Assembly: GCF_001279775.1 (NCBI RefSeq)
Contig: NZ_LGDG01000283.1
Coordinates: 1 to 34,023, forward strand
Direction: 5' to 3'
Length of the DNA: 34,023 bases
From: Streptomyces sp. MMG1533
GTDB taxonomy: Bacteria > Actinomycetota > Actinomycetes > Streptomycetales > Streptomycetaceae
In this document: in pieces, positions 1 through 7,544 of the stretch
Layout: each line of letters begins with the position of its first letter
How positions within the stretch are numbered: position 1 is the first letter of the stretch
Translations under genes and position numbers: made by a program
Notes under the pieces: generated by a model
What the model was told of the DNA's origin: nothing
Database searches by the model: none
The model's input: only the letters and a program-made list of their open reading frames with translations

Positions 1-1
1 C

Positions 2-130
2 CCCATCCCGGCAAACGCCCGCCCCCCCGGGGGGTGCGGGCCGGCCCCGGCCCCGCCCCGGGCTGGGGGGTCCGGGGCAGCTCCGCCCGCCCCCGCCGGG
101 GGCCCTCCCACCCACCCCCCTGAGGCATGA
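2..130 (+). CDS. Possible 3' end of an upstream gene (partner sensor kinase?), cut by the window edge
   Basis: One frame is open from base 2 and ends in TGA at 128-130, overlapping the ATG at 127 of the response regulator as ATGA. This is the usual coupling of a sensor kinase to its regulator. The visible peptide is only a Pro/Ala/Gly-rich tail with no domain, so kinase identity is inferred from position alone. The stretch is so GC-rich that an open frame could arise by chance. Confidence 0.35.
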   Translation, partial: PIPANARPPGGCGPAPAPPRAGGSGAAPPAPAGGPPTHPPEA

Positions 131-834
131 TGCGAGCCATGACGAGCCCCACCCCGCCCGGCGCCCCCATCCGTGTCCTCATCGCCGACGACCAGGAGAT
201 GGTCCGTACCGGCTTCCGCTTCTTCCTGGACGCGCAGCCCGACATCACCGTGGTCGCCGTGGCCGCCGACGGCGAGGAGGCCGTCGCGCTGGCCCGCAAG
301 GTGCGGCCCGACGTGTGCCTGCTGGACATCCGGATGCCGAAGCTGGACGGGCTGGAGGCCACCCGGATGCTGGCGGGGCCGGACGTCGCTGACCCGATGC
401 GGGTGGTCGTGGTGACCACCTTCGACCTGGACGAGTACGTGTACGGGGCGCTGCGCGGCGGCGCGTGCGGGTTCCTGCTCAAGGACTCGGGGCCGACCCT
501 CCTGGCGGAGGCGGTCCGCGCGGCCGCGGCCGGCGACTCCCTGGTCTCCCCCTCGGTCACCGTCCGCCTTCTCAGGCACGTCACCGAGACCCCGCCGCCG
601 AGCGCCCCGACCCGCCCGGCGTCCCCGGCCGAACCCCTCACCGACCGCGAACTCGACGTGGTCCGCCTGGTCGCCCTCGGCCGCACCAACGCCGAGATCG
701 CCACCGAGTTGTACGTGTCCCTCTCCACGGTCAAGACGCACCTGTCCAGCGTCCAGCTCAAGCTGGCGGCGCGGAACCGGGTGGAGATCGCGGCCTGGGC
801 GTGGCAGAATGGGAAGGTTCAGACCGGGTCCTGA
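127..834 (+). CDS. NarL/FixJ-family (LuxR-type HTH) two-component response regulator
   Basis: DNA-binding response regulator of about 235 residues. The N-terminal receiver domain has the acidic pair D21-D22, phospho-acceptor D67 (in LLDIRMP), the switch threonine in VVTTFD (about 97-98) and K119 in FLLKD. A Pro/Ala-rich linker (about 153-168) leads to a C-terminal LuxR-type helix-turn-helix (about 170-225) with the family signature LTDRELDVVRLVALGRTNAEIA. ATGs at 127, 130 and 139 are all possible starts; a GAGG at 122-125 best suits 130 or 139. The start overlaps a possible upstream frame, so the cognate kinase is probably just outside the window. The targets cannot be told from the sequence. 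Confidence 0.93.
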   Translation: MMRAMTSPTPPGAPIRVLIADDQEMVRTGFRFFLDAQPDITVVAVAADGEEAVALARKVRPDVCLLDIRMPKLDGLEATRMLAGPDVADPMRVVVVTTFDLDEYVYGALRGGACGFLLKDSGPTLLAEAVRAAAAGDSLVSPSVTVRLLRHVTETPPPSAPTRPASPAEPLTDRELDVVRLVALGRTNAEIATELYVSLSTVKTHLSSVQLKLAARNRVEIAAWAWQNGKVQTGS

Positions 835-841
835 CCGGGGC

Positions 842-2251
842 TCAGCCGTCCGAGCGGATGAGCCCCGTCAGGTAGCGCCACAGCGACGACCGGCGCTTGG
901 CGGCCTGGTCCGGTACGTCCGCCGCGGGAGTCTCCGCCTCCTGGGGTGCCGGCACATACCGTGCCGCCGACGCGGCGAGCTCGTAGCGCACGGGCAGCGA
1001 GCGCAGTCCGCGCATGAACGGCGAGGAGCGCCAGGGCAGTTGGTCGACCGGGAGGGCGAGCTCCAGGTGCCCGAACCGTTCGAAGAGGCGGCTCACTCCC
1101 GCCGACGCGATCGTCGACGCCAGCTCGCGGGCGGGGCACTGGCGACGCCCCGCGCCCCATGACAGGTGCGCCCGGCTGCTGATGGTGGAGGAGCCCGGCG
1201 TCATCTGCCCGGCGAAGAGGGGGTCGGCGTGCGCGGCGGCCGAGGAGACCCATACGGGGTCGCCTGCGTGGATGGTGTAGTTCCCGAGCCGGGTGTCCTC
1301 GGCCGCGAACCGCGGCACGAAGTTGACCAGCGGCGGCTTGCGCATGACCACCCGGTTCATGGTCTCCCGGACCATCCCGGCGGACAGGGTGCTGCGCACT
1401 CCGCCCTCGCGATCTCCGGAGATCACCTCGACCACGGTGTTGGAGATGAGGATGCCGACGTGGTCGGAGGTCATGCCGAGCAGCATGAACAGCTCCCGGG
1501 CCAGCTCGTCGACCGAGAGGTCCGGGTGGGCGGCCAGCAGGTGGGAGGGGAAGTCGTCTCCCGGTTGCTCGAGCTTGGCGGCGGCGAGTTCCGTGAGCGT
1601 CTTCAGGAGCCGCTCCAGGGCGGGTTCCGCGTCCGGGCCCGCGTCCAGCACCCGCCACATGTCCATCAGGGCGTCGTCGCCCTGCGAGCCGGGAAAGCCG
1701 AGCAGATGGCTCGCCGCCATCAGCGGGAGCGGGCGGGAGAACTGCGCCGACAGGTCGGCCAGGCCCGTGCCGCCGCCCTGCCCGAGCAGGGTGATCAGCT
1801 CGTCGGCGTAGCGCGTGACGGCCGACTTCAGCCGCTTGGCCTGCGGATTCCGCGGGTCCTGGAACGGCCGGAGTGCGGCGTCCCAGGCGGTGCGCAGCGC
1901 GGGGTAGCCCGGACCGCCCTGGATCAGCACGTGGTTGACCTCGAGGGAGGGGCCGAGCGGCCAGTCGGCGGGCACCCGGCCCTCCGACCGGGCCCGCCAG
2001 TTCTCCAGGCCCTTCGGCCAGCCGGCGTCGTCCTGCAGCACCTCGAGCGACTCTCGGTAGCCCAGCACGAGCCAGGCGGGCACACCCAGCAGGTCGACCG
2101 GCGCGACCGGCCCATGGCGCTGTCGCAGCCGTTCGTAGACGAGCCCGGGACGCGTCTCGTAGTCCCGGGTCAGCAGGGGCTGCGGGTCCAGGGCTTCCAG
2201 CCGCACGCCGCCCGGCGTCGGCTCCCCTTCGTCGACCAGGTGGAACTCCAT
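842..2251 (-). CDS. Cytochrome P450 with non-canonical motifs (CYP156/157-like)
   Basis: Haem monooxygenase-like protein of 469 residues. The ATG at 2251 is preceded by AAGGGGG 11-12 bases upstream; the frame stays open further upstream, but that part has no P450 sequence. The haem loop is present as WGAGRRQCPA with the axial cysteine near residue 372. Two hallmarks deviate. The I-helix reads LLGMTSDH where an acid-threonine pair is expected, and the K-helix has ETMNR followed by VVMRKPP, so no ExxR sits at the normal spacing before the PP. From memory, such deviations are known in the CYP156/CYP157 families often found in Streptomyces conservons, but here the conservon is 22 kb away. A tail of about 40 residues follows the usual P450 end. 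Substrate unknown. Confidence 0.9.
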   Translation of the reverse strand: MEFHLVDEGEPTPGGVRLEALDPQPLLTRDYETRPGLVYERLRQRHGPVAPVDLLGVPAWLVLGYRESLEVLQDDAGWPKGLENWRARSEGRVPADWPLGPSLEVNHVLIQGGPGYPALRTAWDAALRPFQDPRNPQAKRLKSAVTRYADELITLLGQGGGTGLADLSAQFSRPLPLMAASHLLGFPGSQGDDALMDMWRVLDAGPDAEPALERLLKTLTELAAAKLEQPGDDFPSHLLAAHPDLSVDELARELFMLLGMTSDHVGILISNTVVEVISGDREGGVRSTLSAGMVRETMNRVVMRKPPLVNFVPRFAAEDTRLGNYTIHAGDPVWVSSAAAHADPLFAGQMTPGSSTISSRAHLSWGAGRRQCPARELASTIASAGVSRLFERFGHLELALPVDQLPWRSSPFMRGLRSLPVRYELAASAARYVPAPQEAETPAADVPDQAAKRRSSLWRYLTGLIRSDG

Positions 2252-2319
2252 GATTCTGCCGCCCCCTTCGACACTGCCCGTAGCGACCTGCAGCCTGTGA
2301 GTGGCCGTGGATCTGGGAG

Positions 2320-2347
2320 ACCGTACCTCAGAAATCACCGACGTCAC
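2320..2347 (-). promoter_or_regulatory. Candidate promoter of the P450 gene
   Basis: On the minus strand GTGACG (2342-2347) and TACGGT (2320-2325) are separated by 16 bases, about 70 bases before the P450 start. This is a fair but not strong match to a vegetative promoter in a high-GC actinomycete. Confidence 0.3.
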
Positions 2348-2421
2348 ACGGCGGGGTACTCGCCGGTAATGAGGAACGCCCTGTCCGGCAGCCCGGCGCC
2401 CGTCCCGGGAGGCCCCCGCGT

Positions 2422-2889
2422 TCAGCCCTGCTCCCCCTTCCCGGCCACCAGCCGCTCCAGCCGGTCGAAGCGCTCGTGCAGAGCCCGGGCGGTCTCCTCG
2501 CACAACTCGTGGGCGTCGTGGCCGAGATGACGGCGGCGCCGCTGTTCCCGGCCGACGAACCAGGTGGCCAGGGCCGCGGTGACCATGCCGTACGTGGTGA
2601 TGCCGACGACCATCACCACCGAGCCGACGATCCGGCCCCCCAGGGTGACCGGGTAGAAGTCGCCGTACCCCACGGTGGTCGCCGTCTCGATCGACCACCA
2701 CAGCGCCCTCGGGTACGTCGTCAGGTTCGCGCCTCTCGCCCCGTCCTCGGCGGCGACCACGGCCCACGATCCGGTGAGCATCACCAGCACGAGGACGAGC
2801 GTCGCCCCGCCGGCCGCCTTCAGATGGAGCGGGCGGCTCTCCCGGCCGAACAGCGCCTCGACCGCCTTGGCGACGAATCCGGGCAGCAT
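2422..2889 (-). CDS. Two-TM potassium channel (KcsA-type pore)
   Basis: Small inner-membrane ion channel of 155 residues. It has a first transmembrane helix at about 26-46, a pore helix, the potassium selectivity filter TTVGYGD (71-77), and a second helix at about 85-107. A basic, then helical cytoplasmic tail (about 108-155, rich in R/E/H) follows. The size and layout match KcsA, which works as a tetramer. The ATG at 2889 is chosen because AAGGAG lies 5 bases upstream and the protein then starts as a typical channel; longer in-frame starts add low-complexity sequence. The P450 lies 170 bp downstream on the same strand and the lipoprotein gene is divergent. Confidence 0.9.
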   Translation of the reverse strand: MLPGFVAKAVEALFGRESRPLHLKAAGGATLVLVLVMLTGSWAVVAAEDGARGANLTTYPRALWWSIETATTVGYGDFYPVTLGGRIVGSVVMVVGITTYGMVTAALATWFVGREQRRRRHLGHDAHELCEETARALHERFDRLERLVAGKGEQG

Positions 2890-3085
2890 GCCTGCTCCTT
2901 GGGTGGTCCGGGGGCCGTATGCGGACAGTGTCGTCGCGAGGGCTCCGGCGGGCATGCCGGGCGGGGCGTTCGAGTCGCCGGGCCTGGCGTCGTGGCACTC
3001 ACCCGAACAGGCCCGTGCGCTGGTGGGCCGAGAGGGCCGATGGTGCGCTGAGGGCACGTACCACGTCCTCAGGAAGGCATCCGCG

Positions 3086-3919
3086 ATGACCGCTCGTCCG
3101 TCCCGTCCTGTCCGGTTCCTCGCCTCGGCCCTGGCGGCGGGCGCGCTGCTGGCCACCGCGGCCTGCTCGGACGACGACGGAGGCGACGGCGGTTCGGCAG
3201 CCGCGGAGGTCGCCGCCTCGCCGTTGGCCGCGAAGTCGCCGACGGCATCGGCATCCGGACGGCTCACCGCGGCCGGGGCCCGGGCCGCGCTGGTCACCGA
3301 GGCCGACCTGGAGGACGACTGGGCGCAGGTCGCAAACGCCGCCTCCTGGCGCGACAGCCTCCTCATCGGCAAGGTCGACGTCGCGGACTTCCTGACCGCC
3401 GAGGTCGACGCGGCCGACGCCGCCGACTGCCAGAAACTGCTCGACGCCCTCTACGGCGACGACCTGCTGGGCAAGCCCTCCGGAGCGTCCGCGCTCAGAG
3501 GCTTCGAGGAGGGCGACTCCCGTCTCCTCCACCAGGTCGCCGCCTACGACAAGGCCGCCCTCGACGACTCCCTGGCCTGGCTGAAGACCCTGCCGACCGA
3601 GTGCGACCAGTTCACGGCGACCGACGACCAGGGCGGCAGACGCACCGTCCAGGTGACCGAGACCTCCGTGCCGAAGGTCGGCGACGCCCGGCAGGGGCTG
3701 CACGTGACCGTGCAGGGCACGGCCGCCTCCGCGCCCGCCACGCTCACCCTGGACGTCGCCGCCGTACGGGTCGGCACCGACGCGATCACCGTCACGGCCG
3801 GCGGTCTCGGCGGGGGCGAGGACGACTCGGTGGAGCGGGCGGTCGAGCAGGGCACCCAGCGACTGAAGGACGTACAGGCAGGCCGGACCCCGGCCGCGGA
3901 CCCCGGCGAGATCGACTGA
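3086..3919 (+). CDS. Putative secreted lipoprotein, unknown function
   Basis: Protein of 277 residues. It begins with a lipoprotein signal peptide: basic start (MTARPSRPVRF), hydrophobic stretch, then a lipobox-like LATAAC followed by an acidic DDDGGDGG linker. It should be lipid-anchored on the outer face of the membrane. The mature part has two further cysteines and an acidic C terminus; I recognise no catalytic motif. AGGAAGG at 3071-3077 supports the ATG at 3086. Similar 'hypothetical lipoproteins' are common in Streptomyces. The gene is divergent from the potassium channel (196 bp between starts) and has no obvious partner downstream. Confidence 0.82.
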   Translation: MTARPSRPVRFLASALAAGALLATAACSDDDGGDGGSAAAEVAASPLAAKSPTASASGRLTAAGARAALVTEADLEDDWAQVANAASWRDSLLIGKVDVADFLTAEVDAADAADCQKLLDALYGDDLLGKPSGASALRGFEEGDSRLLHQVAAYDKAALDDSLAWLKTLPTECDQFTATDDQGGRRTVQVTETSVPKVGDARQGLHVTVQGTAASAPATLTLDVAAVRVGTDAITVTAGGLGGGEDDSVERAVEQGTQRLKDVQAGRTPAADPGEID

Positions 3920-3940
3920 CCCGGTTCCTCCCGGCCTTGA

Positions 3941-3979
3941 GAAACGCCCTTCCGAAACGCCCTTCCGAACTGCCCTTCC
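3941..3979. repeat. Three tandem copies of a 13-bp repeat
   Basis: GAAACGCCCTTCC occurs at 3941-3953 and 3954-3966, and a variant GAACTGCCCTTCC at 3967-3979. The array lies in the 153-bp gap between the lipoprotein stop and the methyltransferase start, so it could be a spacer repeat or a set of regulator half-sites. Confidence 0.85.
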
Positions 3980-4072
3980 CCACCGCCGTTCCGCTCGGCC
4001 GTTTCCGGGACAAGCTGATCATCGGGCGGCACAATGGCGACGAAGGACACAGGCGCGAGAAGGAGCGGTCAC

Positions 4073-4885
4073 GTGAGCGAGAGCCACACCACGTCAGGCG
4101 GGTCGTCCAGGCTCAACACCGGTGTGGCGCACAACGCGCGTGTGTGGAACTACTGGATCGGCGGCAAGGACAACTACGAGGTCGACCAGCAGGTCGGCGA
4201 GCACGTCGCCAAGATGTTCCCGATCATCCGGGAGATCGCCCGCGCCGACCGCTGGTTCCTGGGCCGGGCGGTCCGGTTCCTCGCCGCCGAGCAGGGAGTC
4301 CGCCAGTTCCTGGACATCGGCACCGGACTGCCGACGGTGGAGAACACCCACGAGATCGCCCAGCGGATCGCACCCGAGTCGCGGATCGTGTACGTGGACA
4401 ACGACCCCATCGTGCTGGTGCACGCCCGCACCCTGCTCACCAGCACCTCCGGGGGTGTCACCGACTACATCGACGCCGATGTGCGCGACCCGGACACCAT
4501 CCTCGAACGGGCCGCGCAGACCCTCGACTTCGGCAAGCCGGTCGCGGTGATGATGCTGGGCATCCTCAACTTCGTCCTCGACGCCGAGGAGGCGCGGGAC
4601 ATCGCGCGCCGCGTCATGGCCGCGATGCCCTCCGGCAGTTACCTCGCCCTGACCCACCCCACCTTCGACGCCGACCTCGGCGGCGAGGGCCAGATCCCGG
4701 CCATGAAGTTCTGGAACGAGAACGCCACACCGCCGATCTGCGCCCGCAGCCGTGCGGACATCGCCGCCTTCTTCGAGGGTCTCGAGCTGCTGGAGCCGGG
4801 GCTGGTGTCGTGTTCGCAGTGGCGTGCCGAGCCCGACTCCCCCCTCGTGGTACCGCAGTTCGGCGGGGTGGCTGTGAAACCCTGA
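4073..4885 (+). CDS. SAM-dependent methyltransferase, DUF574 (Methyltransf_19) family
   Basis: Class I methyltransferase-like protein of 270 residues, of a family abundant in Streptomyces. It opens with the family hallmark RVWNYWIGGKDNYEVD. The SAM-binding glycine motif is FLDIGTGLPT, followed by an acidic turn in YVDNDP and the AVMMLGILNFV strand. The GTG at 4073 is preferred because AAGGAG ends 7 bases before it; an in-frame ATG at 4034 would add 13 residues without a good ribosome site. Its substrate is unknown. It is 39 bp upstream of the glutamine-synthetase-like gene on the same strand and could be co-transcribed with it, though this family is also often solitary. Confidence 0.9.
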   Translation: MSESHTTSGGSSRLNTGVAHNARVWNYWIGGKDNYEVDQQVGEHVAKMFPIIREIARADRWFLGRAVRFLAAEQGVRQFLDIGTGLPTVENTHEIAQRIAPESRIVYVDNDPIVLVHARTLLTSTSGGVTDYIDADVRDPDTILERAAQTLDFGKPVAVMMLGILNFVLDAEEARDIARRVMAAMPSGSYLALTHPTFDADLGGEGQIPAMKFWNENATPPICARSRADIAAFFEGLELLEPGLVSCSQWRAEPDSPLVVPQFGGVAVKP

Positions 4886-4924
4886 CGCAGGCGCCGATCC
4901 GGCCGAGCCCGTCAAGGAGGACGT

Positions 4925-6328
4925 ATGACCACCCTTGCCGACCCCGTCCCCGGCGGGCGTCCCGGAGAGGCCGAACGCGCCGCCGCGCTCGCCGACGAGC
5001 TGGCCGAGCGGGGCGTGCACGGCATCGTCCTCTCCTACGTCGACACCGCGGGCGTCACCCGGGTCAAGACCGTCCCGACGACGCGGCTCACGGCGGCGGT
5101 GACCTGGGGCGTCGGCATGTCGCCGGTCTTCGACACCTTCCTCGCCGACGACTCGATCGTCGCCACCGACGTGCTCGGCTCACCGGACGGCGATCTACGG
5201 CTGTATCCCGACCTGGACCAACTGGTGGCGCTGGTCGGGCAGCCCGGCTGGGCGTGGGCGCCGGTCGACCGGATCACGCAGGAGGGCGAGCCGCATCCGG
5301 CGTGCGGGCGCACTGTCCTGCGCCGCATCGTCCGGGAGGCCGCCGAGCTGCACGGTATCGCCTTCAAGGCCGGCATCGAGGTGGAGTGGGCCGTCGGTCA
5401 AGGGCCGTCGGCCGACGGGGACTTCGTGCCCGCGACGACGGGACCGGCGTACAGCGCCACCCGGCAGGTGGAGCTCAGCGACTACACGGCAGACCTGCTG
5501 GCGGCGTTCGCGGCACAGGGAGTCGAGGTCGAGCAGCTCCATCCGGAGTACGCGGCCGGGCAGTTCGAGGTCTCGGTGGGCGCGCTCGACCCGGTGGCGG
5601 CGGCCGACCGCAGCGTGCTGGTCCGGCAGACGATCCGCGCGGTGGCGGGGCGCCACGGCCTCGTCGTCTCCTTCGCCCCGGCGGTCTTCGCCGAGGGCGT
5701 CGGCAACGGCGGCCACCTCCACCTCTCCGCCTGGCACGACGGCGTGAACCTGCATTCCGGGGGCGGCGGCAGATACGGCATGACGGCCGAGGCCGAGTCC
5801 TTCGCGGCCGGAGTACTGGCCCATCTCCCCGCTCTCACCGCCGTGACCGCGCCGAGCCCGGCGAGCTATCTGCGGCTCAAACCGTCCCAGTGGGCCGGGG
5901 TGTTCACCGCCTGGGGCCGGGAGACGCGCGAGGCGGCGGTACGGGTGATCACCGGGACGGCGGGCGTCCGCGACCGGGCCGCGAACCTGGAGGTGAAGCC
6001 GGTAGACCTGGCCGCCAACCCGTATCTCGCGCTCGCCTCCCTGATCGCCGCCGGTCTGGACGGTCTGACCTCGTCCGCGCCGCTGCCCGAGGAGATCACC
6101 GGGGATCCGGCCCGGCTCGGCGCCGAGAAGGCGGCGGCCCTGGGCGTACGCCGGCTGCCGACCTCGCTGTCCGAGGCCGTCGAGGCGTTCCGGGCCGACG
6201 AGTTGCTGCGGACCGCGCTGGGCCCCGTCCTCGCCGACGCGGTGGTCGCCGTACGCCTCGGGGAGGTCGCGGCCGCCGCCGGGCTGGACGACGAGGGCGT
6301 GGCGGCGGCGTACCGCTGGAAGTACTGA
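4925..6328 (+). CDS. Glutamine synthetase-like gamma-glutamyl ligase (GlnA4 / FluG-type)
   Basis: Type I glutamine-synthetase fold, 467 residues. Members of this branch usually join glutamate to an amine (polyamine, ethanolamine, isopropylamine) rather than ammonia. The metal and ATP residues are recognisable: E152/E154 in GIEVEW, E208 and E215 in HPEYAAGQFEVS, and the histidine loop GNGGHLHLSAW (H264, H266). The late segment NLEVKPVDLAANPYLA aligns with the usual ExRxPDxSANPYLA, but with lysine in place of the arginine. It starts at ATG 4925 behind a strong AAGGAGG. The next gene begins one base after its stop, so the two are co-translated. The amine substrate is not visible from sequence; a true assimilatory GlnA role is unlikely. 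Confidence 0.88.
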   Translation: MTTLADPVPGGRPGEAERAAALADELAERGVHGIVLSYVDTAGVTRVKTVPTTRLTAAVTWGVGMSPVFDTFLADDSIVATDVLGSPDGDLRLYPDLDQLVALVGQPGWAWAPVDRITQEGEPHPACGRTVLRRIVREAAELHGIAFKAGIEVEWAVGQGPSADGDFVPATTGPAYSATRQVELSDYTADLLAAFAAQGVEVEQLHPEYAAGQFEVSVGALDPVAAADRSVLVRQTIRAVAGRHGLVVSFAPAVFAEGVGNGGHLHLSAWHDGVNLHSGGGGRYGMTAEAESFAAGVLAHLPALTAVTAPSPASYLRLKPSQWAGVFTAWGRETREAAVRVITGTAGVRDRAANLEVKPVDLAANPYLALASLIAAGLDGLTSSAPLPEEITGDPARLGAEKAAALGVRRLPTSLSEAVEAFRADELLRTALGPVLADAVVAVRLGEVAAAAGLDDEGVAAAYRWKY

Positions 6329-6329
6329 C

Positions 6330-7511
6330 ATGGGCGCGGGGCCCGTGCACGAGACGCTCGCCGCTCTGCGGCTGGTGGACCACCACTGCCACGGGGTCGT
6401 CACCGCCGACCTCGACCGGCCCGGCTTCGAGTCGCTGCTCACCGAGGGCGAGGCGTGGCCCGGGATCTCGCCGTTCGACAGCCCGGTCGGCGTGGCCGTC
6501 CGCCGCCACTGCGCTCCCCTCCTGGACCTGCCGCGCCACGCGCCGGCCGAGGAGTACCTGGCGCGGCGGACCGAGCTCGGCGCGCGTGAGGTGAACCGCC
6601 GGTTCCTCGCCGCCGCGGGCACCGAGGTGTTCTGCGTCGACACCGGGTTCACCCCGGACCGCCTCACCGCGCCGCGGGAGCTGGCCGAGGCCGCGGGGGG
6701 CAGGGCGTACGAGGTCGTGCGGCTGGAGGCCGTCGCCGAAGCAGTGGCGGCGCACGGCGTGGAGCCGGACGAGTACGCGGAAACGTTCCGTGCGGCCGCG
6801 CTGGAGGCCGTGTCGCGGCGGGGTGTGGTGGCGGTGAAGTCGGTCGCCGCCTATCGCACCGGCTTCGACCTGGACCCGGCGAGGCCCTCGGACGCGAACG
6901 TCACCGAGGCGGCCCGGCGCTGGCTCGCCGGCGGCGGCCGACTGGCCGATCCGGTTCTCGTACGGCAGCTGTTGTGGACCGCCGTGGACCTGGGGCTGCC
7001 CCTGCAGCTGCACACCGGCTTCGGCGACTCGGACATCCGTCTGCACCGGGTGGACCCCGCCCACCTGACGGACTGGCTGCACCTGACCGCCGGCACGATC
7101 CCGGTGCTCCTGCTGCACTGCTGGCCCTACCAGCGCCAGGCGGCCTACCTGGCGGCAGTATTCGAACAGGTGTACCTCGATGTGGGACTCACCCTGCACC
7201 ATGTCGGTCCCGCCCGGGCCGGGGCGGTCCTGGCGGAGGCGACGGAGATCACGCCGTTCCGCAAACTGCTGTACAGCTCCGACGCGTACGGTGTGGCCGA
7301 GTTCTACCACCTCGGCGCGCTGACCTTCCGGCAGGCCCTGGCCGGCCTGCTCCAGGAGCGGGTGGACGCCGACGAGCTGAGCCTGCCGGACGCGCTGCGC
7401 ATCGCGGCATGGGCCGGCGGCGACAATGCCCGCCGCCTCTACGGAATCCCCCCGACCGACACCGATCACCGCCTCCCCGATCCCCACCTGCCCGGCCCAG
7501 ACCGCGACTGA
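6330..7511 (+). CDS. Amidohydrolase (FluG N-terminal-like, amidohydrolase_2 type)
   Basis: Metal-dependent hydrolase of 393 residues with the amidohydrolase TIM-barrel pattern: HCH (H19, H21) near the start, a lysine in VVAVKSVAAYRTG, histidines in LQLHTGFGDSD and LLLHCWPY, and an aspartate in YSSDAYG. It begins one base after the stop of the glutamine-synthetase-like gene. In the fungal protein FluG these two domains, amidohydrolase and GS-I, are fused in one chain; here they are separate neighbouring genes in reverse order. The likely logic is that one enzyme makes or uses a gamma-glutamyl or amide intermediate and the other hydrolyses a related amide, but the substrate is not shown. Confidence 0.85.
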   Translation: MGAGPVHETLAALRLVDHHCHGVVTADLDRPGFESLLTEGEAWPGISPFDSPVGVAVRRHCAPLLDLPRHAPAEEYLARRTELGAREVNRRFLAAAGTEVFCVDTGFTPDRLTAPRELAEAAGGRAYEVVRLEAVAEAVAAHGVEPDEYAETFRAAALEAVSRRGVVAVKSVAAYRTGFDLDPARPSDANVTEAARRWLAGGGRLADPVLVRQLLWTAVDLGLPLQLHTGFGDSDIRLHRVDPAHLTDWLHLTAGTIPVLLLHCWPYQRQAAYLAAVFEQVYLDVGLTLHHVGPARAGAVLAEATEITPFRKLLYSSDAYGVAEFYHLGALTFRQALAGLLQERVDADELSLPDALRIAAWAGGDNARRLYGIPPTDTDHRLPDPHLPGPDRD

Positions 7512-7532
7512 GCGTTGGCCATTCCCGGAAAG

Positions 7533-7538
7533 TATGAT
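7533..7538 (+). promoter_or_regulatory. -10 element of a probable leaderless promoter
   Basis: TATGAT ends 6 bases before the ATG at 7545, so transcription should begin at or next to the start codon. There is no Shine-Dalgarno sequence. No good -35 is visible at the proper distance. It lies in the 33-bp gap after the amidohydrolase, so the next gene need not depend on that operon. Confidence 0.6.
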
Positions 7539-7544
7539 CAAGCA

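Noticed and set aside
842..2251. P450 as the fifth gene (cvnE) of the conservon in this window
   Set aside because: The motifs look similar to conservon P450s, but it is about 22 kb away with many unrelated genes between.
1166..2530. Long plus-strand open frame opposite the P450
   Set aside because: It is a GC-rich antisense shadow with Arg/Gly/His/Gln-rich sequence and no domain, while the minus strand encodes a clear P450.
2252..2998. Upstream extension of the P450 frame to 718 codons
   Set aside because: The extra part overlaps the potassium channel in another frame and is not protein-like; a good ribosome site precedes ATG 2251.
4925..6328. Housekeeping glutamine synthetase (glnA)
   Set aside because: The active-site pattern fits the gamma-glutamyl ligase branch, with Lys in the ExRxPD segment, and it is paired with an amidohydrolase rather than nitrogen-regulation genes.
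3601..6594. 997-codon plus-strand open frame across lipoprotein, methyltransferase and GS-like genes
   Set aside because: It is out of frame with three recognised proteins and extremely Arg-rich.
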